Part shown: piece after piece, positions 1 to 8,990 of the stretch | Position numbering within the stretch: the stretch's first letter is position 1 | Layout of the letters: each line of letters opens with the position of its first letter | Assembly (NCBI GenBank): GCA_964626275.1 | Contig: CAZVCZ010000018.1 | Span: 1 to 21,149 of the forward strand | Length of the DNA stretch: 21,149 bases | Direction: 5' to 3' | Origin: M55B157 sp964626275 | GTDB lineage: Bacteria > Actinomycetota > Actinomycetes > S36-B12 | Position numbers and translations under genes: made by a program | Notes under the pieces: model-generated | What the model was told of the DNA's origin: nothing | The model's database searches: none | What the model saw: the letters and a program-made list of their open reading frames with translations, nothing else

Positions 1-832
<832 letters not shown>

Positions 833-872
833 CGGTTCTCCAGGATCGTGTCGTCGGTTGTGGTGGGGGTGT

Positions 873-890
873 GAGCCTGGATCCAGGCTC
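873..890. repeat. 18-bp perfect palindrome in the ahcY leader
   Basis: The sequence GAGCCTGGATCCAGGCTC equals its own reverse complement. It lies 41 bp upstream of the ahcY start. In RNA it would fold into a seven-pair stem with a GAUC loop. It could be a repressor operator or a structured leader element; nothing in the sequence decides between them. Confidence 0.6.
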
Positions 891-946
891 GACGACCCCA
901 CTCGGCGAACGTCACGAGGCTTCGATGGCTCGGCGGCGGGTCGTGC

Positions 947-975
947 AGGTTACAAGCGTAGCGCCGTCATGCACA
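947..975 (-). promoter_or_regulatory. Possible ahcY promoter
   Basis: Read on the minus strand, TGTGCA (975-970) is followed after 17 bp by TAACCT (952-947), which fits the actinobacterial -10 pattern TANNNT. Transcription would begin near 940 and give a leader of about 108 nt containing the 873-890 palindrome. The -35 match is poor, so this is tentative. Confidence 0.3.
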
Positions 976-1003
976 GTCGGCGCGATGGCACTGCCGTGAC
1001 ACC

Positions 1004-1019
1004 CGTGACGTGGCTCACG
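1004..1019. promoter_or_regulatory. CRP/GlxR-like palindrome between ahcY and comF
   Basis: CGTGACGTGGCTCACG is a symmetric GTGA-N6-TCAC site, the half-site arrangement bound by CRP/FNR-family regulators such as GlxR or mycobacterial Crp (consensus TGTGA-N6-TCACA). It ends 10 bp before the listed comF start and lies about 170 bp upstream of ahcY. The regulator is inferred from the pattern only. Confidence 0.4.
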
Positions 1020-1029
1020 ATGCGCCGTC

Positions 1030-1785
1030 ATGAACCTGGGGAAGCTGTCCGCGACGCGAACGATGGGTGCGGATCTTCTCGATCTCGTGGCGCCGCGGGA
1101 CTGTGTCGCGTGCGCGAGCCCGGGCCGCGTGCTGTGTGGGCGGTGCGGTGCCGCCCTGGCGGCCTCGGCCGGCTGGACCGATCGAGAGCGGGTTGCTGTC
1201 CCGGTGTCGGTGGGCGGGCCCTTTTCCGGGGTGCTCGGGGAGGTGATCCGCGCCTATAAGAGTGGGGCGCGCAGCCTGGCCGGACCGCTCGCCGGGGTCC
1301 TGCTGCCTGCCCTGCGGGACGCCGTCGAGCGGGCTGAACGCGGCCGGAGTTCGGCTCAACGCGCGGAGGTCTCGATCGTGTCGATCCCGGCCTCACGCCG
1401 GGCCGGTTGGGTCCGGGGGGAGGACATCCTCACGCGCGTGGTCACGCGCTCGGTGGGTGCGCTTCGGCGCGAAGGGTGGCGGGTGCGGCAGCGCCCCCTG
1501 CTGGCTCCGGGGCGCGCGGTCGCCGATCAGCGCGGACTCAGCGCACAGCGACGTCGGGTCAATGTTGCCGGTTCGCTTCAGCTGGACGTGCGTGAGGTGC
1601 AGCGGTGGGTGGGAGAGGGCCGCCCCCCGATCGTCGTCGTCGATGACGTGCTCACCACGGGAGCGACCCTGCGTGAGGCGATGGGAGTTCTCGGTCGGGC
1701 GATGGACCGCGCGACGGACGTGATGGATAGGGAGATCCTCGGCAGCGCTGTGATCGCGGCGACCACCCCGCGACAGGGTGGTTGA
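1030..1785 (+). CDS. comF: ComF family phosphoribosyltransferase-like protein
   Basis: ComF-family proteins join an N-terminal zinc ribbon to a type I phosphoribosyltransferase fold. In naturally competent bacteria they assist DNA uptake; in actinobacteria the role is not established. Both parts are visible: C25-x2-C28 and C36-x2-C39, then the PRPP loop IVVVDDVLTTGATL at about 201-214, with the acidic pair and TTGAT. The length of 251 residues is normal. The start is uncertain. The ATG at 1030 has no clear ribosome site, and Met12 (1063, MGADLLDLV) fits the usual ComF beginning better. It is the first gene of a same-strand series comF-hpf-regulator-secA, an order recalled from Streptomyces and Mycobacterium. 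The 125 bp before hpf suggest that hpf has its own promoter. Confidence 0.9.
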   Translation: MNLGKLSATRTMGADLLDLVAPRDCVACASPGRVLCGRCGAALAASAGWTDRERVAVPVSVGGPFSGVLGEVIRAYKSGARSLAGPLAGVLLPALRDAVERAERGRSSAQRAEVSIVSIPASRRAGWVRGEDILTRVVTRSVGALRREGWRVRQRPLLAPGRAVADQRGLSAQRRRVNVAGSLQLDVREVQRWVGEGRPPIVVVDDVLTTGATLREAMGVLGRAMDRATDVMDREILGSAVIAATTPRQGG

Positions 1786-1814
1786 CCTCCGACCGCAGAA
1801 ATTCCGGACCGCGT

Positions 1815-1887
1815 GGACGAACGTCCCTACTCGACCCCCCGCAGTTCGGCTAGCGTGGACTGACTCCCGGGTGGGGCCGTGCCCCGC
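1815..1887 (+). promoter_or_regulatory. hpf upstream region: inverted repeat, -10 candidate, hairpin
   Basis: Three small signals sit in the comF-hpf gap. GGACG-AA-CGTCC (1815-1826) is a perfect short inverted repeat. TAGCGT (1851-1856) fits the TANNNT -10 pattern but lacks a convincing -35. GTGGGGC-CGT-GCCCCGC (1871-1887) would form a 7-bp hairpin (one G-U pair) in the leader, upstream of the strong GGAAGGAG ribosome site at about 1899-1906. Functions are inferred. Confidence 0.3.
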
Positions 1888-1910
1888 CACTCGCGACGGA
1901 AGGAGCCGAC

Positions 1911-2558
1911 ATGACCAGCTCGGGCACGTCGTCCACTGAGATCGTGGTCCACGGACGCCATACCGATCTCACCGATCGATTCCGCGAACACGCGGCTGAG
2001 TCGGCGGAGAAACTCGAACGATTCGGGATCCCGCTCCAGCGTGTTGATGTCGAGATCACCCACGAGCACAACCCCCGCAACGTCGATCGGGCCTTCAAGG
2101 TGGAGTTCACCTGCCGGGGTAACGGCAGCATCGTGCGAGCCGAGGCGACCGCCGATCACGATCTCACCGCACTCGATCGAGCGGTGGACCGGATCGAGCA
2201 GCGGCTGCGCCGGGCGGCCGATCGAAAGCAGGCCCGCTATCGCCGAGCCTCGCGGGACGTCGTCGTTCCGCCGCTGACGGCTCCCACTCCTGAGACCGGT
2301 GCTGAGCCGGAGGCCGCGACCACCCTGGATGATCCCGATGTGGTGTTCGCCGACGGGCCGGTCGTCGTGCGGGAGAAGACCCACGTCGGCACCCCGATGT
2401 CGGTCGAGGAGGCCCTCGACGCGATGGAGGCCGTCGACCACGACTTCTTCATGTTCCATGACGTCGCGACGGATTCGGTTGCGGTGGTGTATCGCCGCAG
2501 GGCCTACGACTACGGCCTGCTGCGATTGAATGTCGACGAAGGCCGTGGCGACGCCTAG
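1911..2558 (+). CDS. hpf: Ribosome hibernation promoting factor, long form
   Basis: Long-form HPF binds the decoding region of the 30S subunit through its N-terminal S30AE domain and joins ribosomes into inactive 100S dimers through its C-terminal domain, in stationary phase or stress. The 215-residue protein has both. The S30AE domain spans roughly residues 9-112 (EIVVHGRHTDLTDRFREHA, a beta strand with KVEFTC, then ATADHDLTALDRAVDRIEQRL). A variable acidic linker follows. The dimerisation domain spans about 155-210 (KTHVGTPMSVEEALDAMEAV, HDFFMFHD, VVYRRRAYDYGLLRL). The ATG at 1911 has an excellent GGAAGGAG site. The 3' end overlaps the next gene by 29 bp, implying translational coupling. 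In mycobacteria related proteins (RafH/HPF) respond to hypoxia or zinc; no such regulation can be read here. Confidence 0.95.
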   Translation: MTSSGTSSTEIVVHGRHTDLTDRFREHAAESAEKLERFGIPLQRVDVEITHEHNPRNVDRAFKVEFTCRGNGSIVRAEATADHDLTALDRAVDRIEQRLRRAADRKQARYRRASRDVVVPPLTAPTPETGAEPEAATTLDDPDVVFADGPVVVREKTHVGTPMSVEEALDAMEAVDHDFFMFHDVATDSVAVVYRRRAYDYGLLRLNVDEGRGDA

Positions 2559-3213
2559 CTCCGCTCCACCCGCAGCCGAACGGGTGCTCACGGTCGTGGC
2601 ACACCCCTGGCCGTTGCTGCGTTCGGGCATCGTGGGGGTCCTCACGGATATCGACGAGTGCGATCCCGTTGTCGGCGCGCCCACGCTGAGCGAGGTCGCG
2701 ACCGCCATTGCCCCGGATTCCCCGGGCCTGCTGGTGTGCTCGAGCGAACTGTGCGGCCCCGAACTCGCCGACCTGGCCGTGTTGCGTCAACGACGCCCCC
2801 GGCTGATCACCATGGTCCTCCTGGCCGCAGCGGAGGCTCGACTGGATATCCCGGCGGCGCTCAGCCTCGGGGTTCGAGCGGTGCTGGAGGCCGGGGTGAC
2901 CCCGGAGGACCTCGCCTCGGCGGTCCGGAGTGCGCTCGCGGGCCGGGTGAGCCTCGCCCCGGGCCTGTCGATCGTGCCCGAGGCGGAGGTGATCCCCAGC
3001 GTGGCCCTCACGCGCCGGGAACGGCAGGTCCTGGACCTGATGAGCCGGGGGTGGGGCAATCGCGCCATCGCCGCTGAGTTGTTCATCAGCGAGAACACGG
3101 TCCACAACCACGTCCGCCGAGTCCACGAGAAACTCGGCGTCCGCACCCGGACCGAAGCCGTCGTGCGGGCGGTGCGGGAAGGGCTGGTCGAGATCACCGG
3201 CCAGGAGGGCTGA
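2530..3213 (+). CDS. LuxR/NarL-type regulator with degenerate receiver domain
   Basis: The 227-residue protein has the layout of a NarL/FixJ response regulator: a receiver-like N-terminal domain (about 18-140) and a LuxR-type DNA-binding HTH (about 158-220; LTRRERQVLDLMSRG, NRAIAAELFISENTVHNHV). The receiver fold is recognisable, but every phosphorylation residue is gone by my alignment. The usual acidic pair is V23-A24, the phospho-Asp position is C70 in LLVCSSEL, the switch Thr is A99, and the Lys is E120. It is therefore probably not phosphorylated and may work constitutively, through a ligand or through dimerisation. No kinase gene is adjacent. The ATG at 2530 lies inside hpf; GTG 2545 is an alternative. 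I recall a similar regulator between hpf and secA in Streptomyces. Its targets are unknown. Confidence 0.85.
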   Translation: MSTKAVATPSSAPPAAERVLTVVAHPWPLLRSGIVGVLTDIDECDPVVGAPTLSEVATAIAPDSPGLLVCSSELCGPELADLAVLRQRRPRLITMVLLAAAEARLDIPAALSLGVRAVLEAGVTPEDLASAVRSALAGRVSLAPGLSIVPEAEVIPSVALTRRERQVLDLMSRGWGNRAIAAELFISENTVHNHVRRVHEKLGVRTRTEAVVRAVREGLVEITGQEG

Positions 3214-3247
3214 CCACCGCACCCGAGCTTGGCGCGCCACCCGCGAC

Positions 3248-3253
3248 TACCAT
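3248..3253 (+). promoter_or_regulatory. -10 element for leaderless secA transcript
   Basis: TACCAT (TANNNT) is followed by exactly six bases and then the GTG start of secA, and there is no Shine-Dalgarno sequence between them. In actinobacteria this spacing puts transcription initiation on the start codon. No good -35 is visible. Confidence 0.45.
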
Positions 3254-3259
3254 GTCGGG

Positions 3260-6082
<2,823 letters not shown>

Positions 6083-6085
<3 letters not shown>

Positions 6086-6141
6086 CCCAACTCCGGGTAG
6101 AACGTGCCCTAATGGGGCCTGATCTACCCGGAGTCGGGCTA
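6083..6141. terminator. Large hairpin between convergent secA and lipoprotein gene
   Basis: Arms 6083-6101 and 6123-6141 are inverted copies of 19 bp with one mismatch (position 6089 against 6135). The core ACTCCGGGTAGA / TCTACCCGGAGT is perfect. Between them GCCC-TAATG-GGGC (6106-6118) can form a second small hairpin. There is no T-run, which is common for high-GC terminators. The left arm begins on the TAG stop codon of secA. It sits between two converging genes, so a bidirectional terminator is the best explanation. Confidence 0.7.
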
Positions 6142-6149
6142 CATCGGGG

Positions 6150-6566
6150 TTAGCGCAGGGCGCAGGCCTGATCCTTGATGCTGGCCGGCACGCCATCGAC
6201 ACCGCCGTTGCAGATGTCGTCCACGCTGACGGGGACCCAGAACTGTCCCTCAGCCTCGAAGACGAATGCGGTGGTCTGCTCGATGTCGTTGGCCTTGGTG
6301 ATGCCGAACACGATGGCCCAGCCGTCAGCGCAGTCGTAATCCTGAGTGTTGACCAGGTCGATGCCGTTGGCGCTGGCCGCGTCCTCGGTGGCCTTCTCCA
6401 GGGCTGCGGTGGTGCACTCGGCTGATCCGCCGCCGATCTCGGACTGGCTCGGGCTGCTGGAACCCCCCGAGTCATCCGACCCGCCGCAGGCGGCGAGAAC
6501 GAGGGCGGCGGAGGACAGGAGTGCTGCGCTGATGAGCGTGGTCTTGCCACGATGCTGTGAAATCAT
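6150..6566 (-). CDS. Small secreted lipoprotein of unknown function
   Basis: The protein has a lipoprotein signal peptide: basic start MISQHRGKTT, a hydrophobic stretch ISAALLSSAALVLA, and the lipobox LAAC with the acylated cysteine at residue 27. A Gly/Ser/Asp-rich linker (GGSDDSGGSSS) follows, then a domain of about 90 residues with four cysteines (ECTT, DCAD, ICNG, ACAL) that could form two disulfides outside the membrane. I do not recognise the family. Start choice: the ATG at 6566 gives a classical signal peptide; a GTG at 6581 would add five residues but overlaps a possible -10 (TAGTGT, 6583-6578). Neither has a clear ribosome site. It lies 28 bp downstream of the DUF6459-like gene on the same strand and could be co-transcribed with it. 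The length is 138 residues. Confidence 0.75.
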   Translation of the reverse strand: MISQHRGKTTLISAALLSSAALVLAACGGSDDSGGSSSPSQSEIGGGSAECTTAALEKATEDAASANGIDLVNTQDYDCADGWAIVFGITKANDIEQTTAFVFEAEGQFWVPVSVDDICNGGVDGVPASIKDQACALR

Positions 6567-6594
6567 GGACCGAAAGTACACTAGGTCGAAGTGG

Positions 6595-7161
6595 CTAGCC
6601 GATGTCGCACGCAGTGAGCAACCATCGCGGTCCGCTGGCTTTCTCCCGACCCACCACTTCCAGCCTCATGGCGAGGGCACGGCATCGAGGGCCCGACCGC
6701 ACCACGACACTGGCCTCGATCACTCCGGGGGCGACCGCCTGAACTCGAACGCTCTGAGCCCGTCGCCCCGGTGGTGTGCGATCCCGCCCGGCCGGATGGC
6801 GTTGCGCGGCGGCATGGCGGCGCGCCAGGACGGTGAGGATGTCGCGACTCGCCCAGCGGGTGAGCTGGTGGATCGGGCGTTCCCCGGCGATCACCTCGAA
6901 CACGGCAGGGCCCAACCGGGCCACCCAGGCGCCCGGATGGGGCAGGCCGTCCCACTCCGCTGCCCCTGTCGACTCCGGATCACGCACCACGCGCAGGTGG
7001 CGCGGTGCGGGGGGTTCGGCCGGTGCCCCGCCCGGCAGGGCCCAGTCGAGAGGGAGGACGGCCTGACGGGTGCGTGGCGGGCAGGTGTGCCGAGGTGCGG
7101 GGGAGTGCACCACTCGCAGCGCCGGAGCGGGCGGGGTGGCGGACGCGGGAATCGAGGACAT
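6595..7161 (-). CDS. Conserved actinobacterial protein, DUF6459-like
   Basis: This is a 188-residue protein of unknown function. The first 70 residues are Pro/Ala/Arg-rich and probably disordered. The conserved part spans about 76-188 (PGAWVARLGPAVFEVIAGERPIHQLTRW, SRDILTVLARRHA, then SVRVQAVAPGVIEASVVVRSGPRCRALAMRLEV, RWLLTACDIG; segments separated). This matches my memory of the family DUF6459, often found beside secA in actinobacteria, with a basic helical region followed by a curved beta sheet. The start is placed at the ATG at 7161 because GGAGGA lies five bases upstream. A longer reading from 7203 would carry this ribosome site inside the gene. It is transcribed from an AT-rich region shared with the divergent gene at 7295. 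No catalytic motif is visible. Confidence 0.75.
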   Translation of the reverse strand: MSSIPASATPPAPALRVVHSPAPRHTCPPRTRQAVLPLDWALPGGAPAEPPAPRHLRVVRDPESTGAAEWDGLPHPGAWVARLGPAVFEVIAGERPIHQLTRWASRDILTVLARRHAAAQRHPAGRDRTPPGRRAQSVRVQAVAPGVIEASVVVRSGPRCRALAMRLEVVGREKASGPRWLLTACDIG

Positions 7162-7194
7162 CGGTTCCTCCGGAACGGTGAGTTGGAGGGCAAA

Positions 7195-7245
7195 TACCTT
7201 CATTTGCCTATGTTTACATATGTCTGCATCTCATACCCTGTGGAT
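7195..7245. promoter_or_regulatory. AT-rich divergent promoter region
   Basis: This stretch is clearly poorer in G+C (about 40%) than its surroundings and lies between divergent genes starting at 7161 and 7295. It contains TATGT-TT-ACATA (7209-7220), a two-armed 5-bp inverted repeat. TTTACA (7213-7218) precedes TACCCT (7234-7239) with a short 15-bp spacer on the plus strand. ACCCTGT (7235-7241) recurs inverted as ACAGGGT (7282-7288). A promoter with an operator is inferred. Confidence 0.4.
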
Positions 7246-7294
7246 AGACGGTGTCAACCCGGCAAAACCCGCCTGTGGGTGACAGGGTGCGGGC

Positions 7295-7879
7295 ATGCAG
7301 GACGAGGGGGGCCAGGCCGGGCGGAGAACCGGCGATCAGCGTGAGCGGACCGAGGCCTTCCTCGAGGGGTTGAGTGCTCAGGCGGCCAGCCTGGCGGCGC
7401 TGGAGGATGCAGCGGAGGCCGAGGAACTCGCGCTGGCGGAGATCGCTCGGATCCCGTGGGCTGACCGGGCCCGGGCCCTGGCCGGGACGGGCGTCCGGGT
7501 GGAGTTCGAACTTCCCGATAGATCGCGGCTCGAGGGAGCGGTCGAGGCGGTTCTCGCCGATGGGATCGTGCTGGAGGAGTCCAGCGGTGGGTGGGCCGTG
7601 TGGGCCGATGCGGTGCGCTCGATCACCGGATTGGGTCCGCGTACGCGTTCCGCGGGTGCAGTCGCGGCGAGGTTGAGTCTGGCGACCGTCCTGCGGGAGT
7701 GGGCCCGAGATGGCAGTGCGGTGCGCTGCCTGGGCGAACTAGGCATTCACGAGGGAACGCTGATACGGATCGGTGCCGATCATCTCGATCTCGCCGAACA
7801 CGACCGGGACGATCCCCGCGGTGTGCGTGCGGAGCGCACCCTCCCGATGTCAGCGGTGTGGGCGATCCGCCGTTGGTGA
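7295..7879 (+). CDS. Conserved actinobacterial protein of unknown function
   Basis: The 194-residue soluble protein shows no catalytic or DNA-binding motif I can name. Residues 20-55 are Ala/Glu-rich and helical (a possible coiled coil: EDAAEAEELALAEIARI). Two beta-rich segments follow that look like small SH3/Sm-type barrels: VRVEFELPDRSRLEGAVEAV with DGIVLEESSGGWAVW, and GTLIRIGADHLDLAEHD, ending PMSAVWAIRRW. I recall similar proteins near secA in Streptomyces and Nocardioides, sometimes mislabelled as Fis-family regulators. No ribosome site precedes the ATG at 7295. CAGGGT stands six bases upstream, so the message may be leaderless. It diverges from the DUF6459-like gene and converges on the BldC-like gene, with 16 bp between stop codons. 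Confidence 0.7.
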   Translation: MQDEGGQAGRRTGDQRERTEAFLEGLSAQAASLAALEDAAEAEELALAEIARIPWADRARALAGTGVRVEFELPDRSRLEGAVEAVLADGIVLEESSGGWAVWADAVRSITGLGPRTRSAGAVAARLSLATVLREWARDGSAVRCLGELGIHEGTLIRIGADHLDLAEHDRDDPRGVRAERTLPMSAVWAIRRW

Positions 7880-7895
7880 CCGCACTCGCGGAGGG

Positions 7896-8144
7896 TTAGT
7901 CGCTCACCCCGGGCTCATCCGCGAACGGATCCTCCCGGCCGAAGGGATGGGCGCGCACAAAATCCTCGGTCGCCGAATACATCCTGTCGATATAGGACTC
8001 CAACTCCGACTCCTCGACCCGCCACTGCCCACGGCCGCCGACCTTGATCGCGCGCAGGTCACCGCTGCGCACCAGGGCGTAGGCCTGGGCGGCGGAGATG
8101 TTGAGCACCTCCGCGATATCGGCGAGGGTGAGGAATCGCGGCAC
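7896..8144 (-). CDS. BldC-like small HTH DNA-binding protein
   Basis: The 82-residue protein has a single winged helix-turn-helix of the excisionase/MerR type covering about residues 3-52: RFLTLADIAEVLNISAAQAY, ALVRSGDLRAIKVGGRGQ, WRVEESELESYIDRMY. This layout matches BldC of Streptomyces and its many relatives, which bind head-to-tail on direct repeats and regulate development or secondary metabolism. The acidic tail ends HPFGREDPFADEPGVSD. I place the start at the GTG at 8144 because homologues begin just before RFLT. The longer reading from 8189 adds 15 unconserved residues. CAGAAT lies seven bases upstream of this GTG, again suggesting a leaderless or nearly leaderless message. It is divergent from the SAF/CpaE-like pair, which it might control (inference). 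Confidence 0.85.
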   Translation of the reverse strand: MPRFLTLADIAEVLNISAAQAYALVRSGDLRAIKVGGRGQWRVEESELESYIDRMYSATEDFVRAHPFGREDPFADEPGVSD

Positions 8145-8294
8145 GAGCCCGATTCTGGCAAAGATCACCGACATCGTGCAGAGCGACATCCACAGGCTCG
8201 GCCCGTTGGAGTTGCATCGACCCGGTCATCCACCGCAGGATCAGCGCGGGGAAGGGGGCACGCCTTCGACCATCGAGCAGTTCTGGAGCAGGCC
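8145..8294. promoter_or_regulatory. Intergenic region between BldC-like and SAF genes
   Basis: This 150-bp gap must hold the promoters of two divergent genes. A weak -10 candidate for the minus gene is CAGAAT (8157-8152). For the plus gene I see only the ribosome site GGAG at 8285-8288. I see no clear -35/-10 pair and no strong repeat. The SAF reading frame stays open leftwards across it to 7773, but the codons do not look like protein. Confidence 0.3.
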
Positions 8295-8990
8295 ATGTCC
8301 CCACGTTTTACCGCGGTCCTCGACCGCAATCGTTCAAGCGGTGCGCCCGTCGTGGCGTCGCCGCCGGCTGTTCGCGTCCAACGACGCTGGTGGCGCGACT
8401 CACGGGTGGTGCTCGGTTCACTCCTCGTCATCGTCTGCATGGTCGTAGGGGCTCGGCTGATGACCATGGGTGCCGACACGACCGATGTCTGGCAGGTCGA
8501 GCGCGACCTCGCCGCGGGTGCGACGTTGACATCGGAGGATCTCGTCCCCGTCAGCATCGATTCCTCGCTCGTGGACGCCTACATCCGCGCCAGTGACTTC
8601 CCAGCCGGCCGTCTGGTCCGCAATGTGACTGCAGGAGAGATGCTTCCCCTGGCCGCCATCGGCTCGCAGGTGCCGACCGATGTGCGCTGGGTGAGCGTGC
8701 CCCTCGAACCGCTGCATGCGCCGGCGGACCTTGCCCCCGGTGAACGGGTGGATGTCTGGGCGACCCCGGATGCCAGCCGCAGCCTGGAGATCGTGGCTGA
8801 ACCCGAACTGGTTCTCGCGGGTGCGCTGGTCGCGGCGATCGACGTCGAGGCGCGTGGTTTCGCGGGTGACTACGGGGTCGTTATCGAGGTGGCTCCGGAG
8901 CAGGCGCAGTCGGTCCTCGCGGCTGTGCGGGGAGGCATGATCGATCTGGTCCGCGTTCCAGTCGGAGCCGAGATCGAGGTCGCGCCGTGA
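8295..8990 (+). CDS. SAF-domain, single-pass membrane protein (CpaB/RcpC-like)
   Basis: The 231-residue protein has a basic cytoplasmic N-terminus, one membrane helix at about 37-58 (SRVVLGSLLVIVCMVVGARL), and an extracytoplasmic SAF domain at about 63-125 (DLAAGATLTSEDLVPV, FPAGRLVRNVTAGEML). A second beta-rich region follows (VPLEPLHAPADLAPGERVDVWA, then VIEVAPEQAQSVLAAV). This is the plan of CpaB/RcpC, the periplasmic assembly protein of Tad/Flp pili, but smaller. Orphan copies are common in actinobacteria and their role is unknown. The ATG at 8295 has GGAG six bases upstream. The stop overlaps the start of the CpaE-like gene by four bases (GTGA), so the two are certainly co-translated. 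No secretin, CpaF, TadB/C or pilin gene is nearby. Confidence 0.85.
   Translation: MSPRFTAVLDRNRSSGAPVVASPPAVRVQRRWWRDSRVVLGSLLVIVCMVVGARLMTMGADTTDVWQVERDLAAGATLTSEDLVPVSIDSSLVDAYIRASDFPAGRLVRNVTAGEMLPLAAIGSQVPTDVRWVSVPLEPLHAPADLAPGERVDVWATPDASRSLEIVAEPELVLAGALVAAIDVEARGFAGDYGVVIEVAPEQAQSVLAAVRGGMIDLVRVPVGAEIEVAP

Noticed and set aside
833..1029. SAH or SAM riboswitch in the ahcY leader
   Set aside because: SAH riboswitches precede ahcY in some bacteria, but I could not find their conserved core here; only a simple palindrome hairpin is visible.
1815..1826. LexA/SOS box upstream of hpf
   Set aside because: GGACGAACGTCC is symmetric but does not match the actinobacterial SOS box pattern GAAC-N4-GTTC.
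7773..8294. Upstream extension of the SAF-domain frame by 174 codons
   Set aside because: It would overlap the BldC-like gene and the 7295 gene, and the ATG at 8295 has a good ribosome site followed by a normal membrane-protein start.
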